Positions 62,201 through 64,000 of a stretch of 64,000 bases of DNA are shown piece by piece; positions within the stretch are counted from its first letter, which is position 1; every line of letters starts with the position of its first letter. Below the pieces are notes generated by a model. That model was not told where the DNA came from. It was given only the letters and a program-made list of their open reading frames with translations, and did not search any database. Source of the DNA: Pseudomonadota bacterium. GTDB taxonomy: Bacteria > Pseudomonadota > Gammaproteobacteria > Arenicellales > UBA868. Location of the stretch: contig JABHUE010000124.1 of NCBI GenBank assembly GCA_018672825.1, positions 1 through 64,000 on the forward strand, in the 5' to 3' direction. Made by a program: the position numbers and the translations under genes.

Positions 62201-64000
62201 GAAAGCATTAGGTCAATATTGCGTGAGCGCTTACCTGGCTACATGCTCCCCTCGATAATCATCAGTGTTCCCAAATTTCCCCTGACGCCAAACGGAAAAA
62301 TTGATCGCCGTGCGTTATCAGCTTTTAAAAAAGCCTTACCTAAACCGGTACGGTCTCGCCCCCCAAAAACGCAAGTGCAGCGACTGCTCACTGAAATTTG
62401 GGGGGAGTTTCTCGAATTAGAAAGTGTAGATATTGCAACCAACGTATTTGAACTTGGCGCGCATTCATTGATGCTGAGCCAGGTCCAGCAACGATTAGCT
62501 GAAACCTTAGAAAAACCCATCGCACTCATTGATCTGTTCCGCTATCCCACTATTCAAGCGCTAAGCGACTTTCTGGATCAGCAACCAAAAAGAATATCTT
62601 CCCGCTCTCTGATTACCAAAGCCGCCTCATCAGAAATTGCGATTATTGGCGCCGCTGCAATACTGCCCGGTGCGCCAAATATAGATGCGTTTTGGGATCT
62701 ACTCAAAAAAGGTGACAGCGGCATCCAGCAATTCACGATCGAGCAACTCCGAGACGCAGGTCTAGAAGACACGCTGATCACAAATCCCGCTTTTGTTCCA
62801 GCGCATGGCGCCATTAGTGATATTGAATTTTTTGACGCAGGATATTTTGGAATTTCTCCATCCGAAGCCCGACTCATCGATCCGCAGCAACGACTTTTTA
62901 TGCAAAACGCGGTTCATGCGCTTGAAAACGCGGGATATGCGCGTTTTGACAAAGCTCAAAATATCGGGGTCTTTGCCGGCAGCGGTCAGAACGATTACCT
63001 CATTAACAATGTGTTGCCATTTCTAGATTCAAGCGGGTCAGCTGATTCCTATGATGCGATCATTGCCTCCGAGAAAGACTTTCTCACAACTCGACTTTCT
63101 TATCTGCTTAACCTGACCGGTCCAAGCCTGAATATCCAGACGGCCTGTTCAACGGGTTTAGTGGCTGTCCACGCAGCTTGCCAAGCGCTTCGCTCTGGTG
63201 AGTGCGAAATAGCGCTTTCAGGCGCCGTGGCGTTACGGATACCTCAAATAAATGGGCATCTTTATCAGGAAAATATGATCGTTTCGCCCGACGGAAATTG
63301 TCGACCATTCGATCAGCAAGCGAATGGAACCGTTTGGGGTAGCGGTGTCGTCGCTTTTGTACTGAAGCCGCTTGAGCAGGCCATCGCTGACTGCGACCGA
63401 ATTATGTCGGTGATAAGAGGTAGCGCAATTAACAATGATGGTGCCACAAAAGTAGGATTTACAGCACCAAGCGTTGAAGGGCAAACCCGGGTCATTCGAT
63501 CAGCGCTTGCAGACGCGTCTGTTAATCCATCTGACATTCAATACATCGAAACCCACGGGACCGCCACCGCGTTGGGAGATATGATTGAGTTCGAGGCGTT
63601 GAAAGATATTTGGCATAACCAAAATTCGACATGCTTTCTTGGGGCCGTAAAATCACAGATTGGACATCTTAATTCTGCGGCCGGAGCTGCAGGACTTCTC
63701 AAAGTCGTACTAGCGCTAAAACATCAAAACATACCGCCTTCCCCTTATTTTCAATCCCCTCAAGAAAAGCTTGATTGCTTTAACGATCATTTCAAGATCT
63801 CAACTCTTCTAACTCCCTGGCCTAACGATAAAGTCCGAAAAACAGCGAGCGTCAGTTCTTTTGGAATTGGAGGGACGAATGCCCATCTCGTACTAAGCGA
63901 TGGGCCTGAAACTAATACGGCACGCCCGGCCGATCTCTGTCCGCAGGTCTTAACGCTTTCGGCAAAATCTGAAACCGCACTTAACAGTCTCTGCCGAATA
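59270..64000 (+). CDS. Hybrid NRPS-PKS, TubC-like docking-C-A-T-KS-... (partial, runs past window end)
   Basis: Not in ORF track. TTG start at 59270 overlaps the NRPS TGA by 4 bp (TTGA); 1577 codons open to base 64000. Docking MKDLDTLISALQEAGISIRVDDAGNLVVKAPPGAMTAHLSSEIKSNKTRLLDFL; C HHIVADGWS; A YIIFTSGSTGRPKGV...NMYGPTETTIW; T LGAHSLML; KS IAIIGAAAILPGAPNIDAFWDLL, TACSTGLVAVHAA, ETHGTATALGD, KSQIGHLNSAAG. Confidence 0.95.
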   Translation, partial: MKDLDTLISALQEAGISIRVDDAGNLVVKAPPGAMTAHLSSEIKSNKTRLLDFLSAAESSRKRQRNRIDKKTEADRSQLSDAQKRLWFLHLLDNTSTAYNMPLAVQIVGDIEFDRLEKALQDIAYRHESLRTRFEGHGGAVQAIVDSTPQLKLELLANSKLPQDINEQIRHSTQKATEHHFQLAEEHGIKAWLKPLNDGSHLLMVTLHHIVADGWSLANLISEFSRRYEDPNATIPDLPIQYADYVGWLQSNHSAIERNLDWWKSTMVGAPEKTSLAYDRARPSVATYEGSELFETISNETIGAIKNLALETESTPYIVLLSAFALFIQKAANTEQVDEIVLGTTVANRDLPELEPLIGLFINMLPLRLAPSKPESVLDLIAHVKAVFLSAHEHRDVAFEQIVETINPPRALNHSPLFQITFDVQNQPAADLTLGSNVLHPITPTIKNSKFDLSVTVEISEYSPTVQWVWNTSIFDKRTIENWAKNFNHFVDQFAQAAIQPLNQIGSLAPQLELAWINTQKNNLTSKDLPNWIAMFEKNVANRGNAIAVKDEVQAFSYVELRDRAQQIARELIESGVEPGDRVIVLKHRDVDLVACLMATHYAGATYIPLDPYYPEERLTWVVEDSDPRVILTERNLASQPSISTRQVLVLEDISERPLAHFLPGPNKAQSAYIIFTSGSTGRPKGVSIGHLALTNFLCSMTREPQLDQHDNLLAVTTISFDIAVLELFLPLIVGGTTTIASRLSAIDGRALINLVDKEQITCIQATPSTWRLMLDAGWSSAKNFKALCGGEALPSGLAGEIISTGATLWNMYGPTETTIWSAVKKVTVETSASASGNESLGIGIDNTLLYVLDTSFNLVGTGCIGELWIGGIGLAQGYWQQPLQTAERYRPDPFSDEPGSRMYGTGDLVRIRPDQHLDFLGRIDNQVKLRGFRIELGDIESALLQHPQVIAAAVTAEGSTPESQQLIAYVQSEVGEESIRSILRERLPGYMLPSIIISVPKFPLTPNGKIDRRALSAFKKALPKPVRSRPPKTQVQRLLTEIWGEFLELESVDIATNVFELGAHSLMLSQVQQRLAETLEKPIALIDLFRYPTIQALSDFLDQQPKRISSRSLITKAASSEIAIIGAAAILPGAPNIDAFWDLLKKGDSGIQQFTIEQLRDAGLEDTLITNPAFVPAHGAISDIEFFDAGYFGISPSEARLIDPQQRLFMQNAVHALENAGYARFDKAQNIGVFAGSGQNDYLINNVLPFLDSSGSADSYDAIIASEKDFLTTRLSYLLNLTGPSLNIQTACSTGLVAVHAACQALRSGECEIALSGAVALRIPQINGHLYQENMIVSPDGNCRPFDQQANGTVWGSGVVAFVLKPLEQAIADCDRIMSVIRGSAINNDGATKVGFTAPSVEGQTRVIRSALADASVNPSDIQYIETHGTATALGDMIEFEALKDIWHNQNSTCFLGAVKSQIGHLNSAAGAAGLLKVVLALKHQNIPPSPYFQSPQEKLDCFNDHFKISTLLTPWPNDKVRKTASVSSFGIGGTNAHLVLSDGPETNTARPADLCPQVLTLSAKSETALNSLCRI

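Noticed and set aside
59433-63537. ORFs listed between 59433 and 63537 on both strands
   Set aside because: All are out-of-frame or antisense to the continuous 1577-codon NRPS-PKS frame starting at 59270
1-64000. CRISPR arrays, tRNA/rRNA genes, insertion sequences, prophage genes
   Set aside because: No regularly spaced repeats, no convincing tRNA cloverleaf or rRNA stretch, and no transposase/integrase motifs were seen when reading the window

Overview
Bacterial window, probably from a marine proteobacterium (inferred from gene content, not from any search). Coding density is high, and two large partial genes at the window edges are missing from the ORF track. In order: a partial autotransporter-like surface protein (1..1608, -); panB; yciB/bolA; a three-gene ExbB/TolQ-like membrane cluster; asparaginase; gcvH-lipA; an aapJQMP amino-acid ABC operon; HNH, MFS, sufE and dppDF-type genes; a cupin resembling DMSP lyases; a tight operon of 4Fe-4S ferredoxin, aldehyde:ferredoxin oxidoreductase (AOR) and a MoaD/ThiS-like protein; two flavoproteins; and a long minus-strand run (glyA-soxB-soxD-soxA-BKACE-soxG-aminotransferase-bioY-second AOR). 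These are followed by an oligopeptide-type ABC system, phaC and an acyl-CoA ligase. From about 46.8 kb to the window end there is a hybrid NRPS/PKS cluster: mbtH, a nitrile-hydratase-like leader peptide (NHLP) precursor, an amidohydrolase, a 3561-aa NRPS (C-A[MT]-T-C-A-T-E-C-T) and a second megasynthase (docking-C-A-T-KS...) that runs off the window. The most unusual item is the RiPP-type NHLP precursor (47018..47332) sitting between mbtH and the NRPS. The NRPS also has a C-T module without an A domain. All family calls come from reading motifs; no database search was run.
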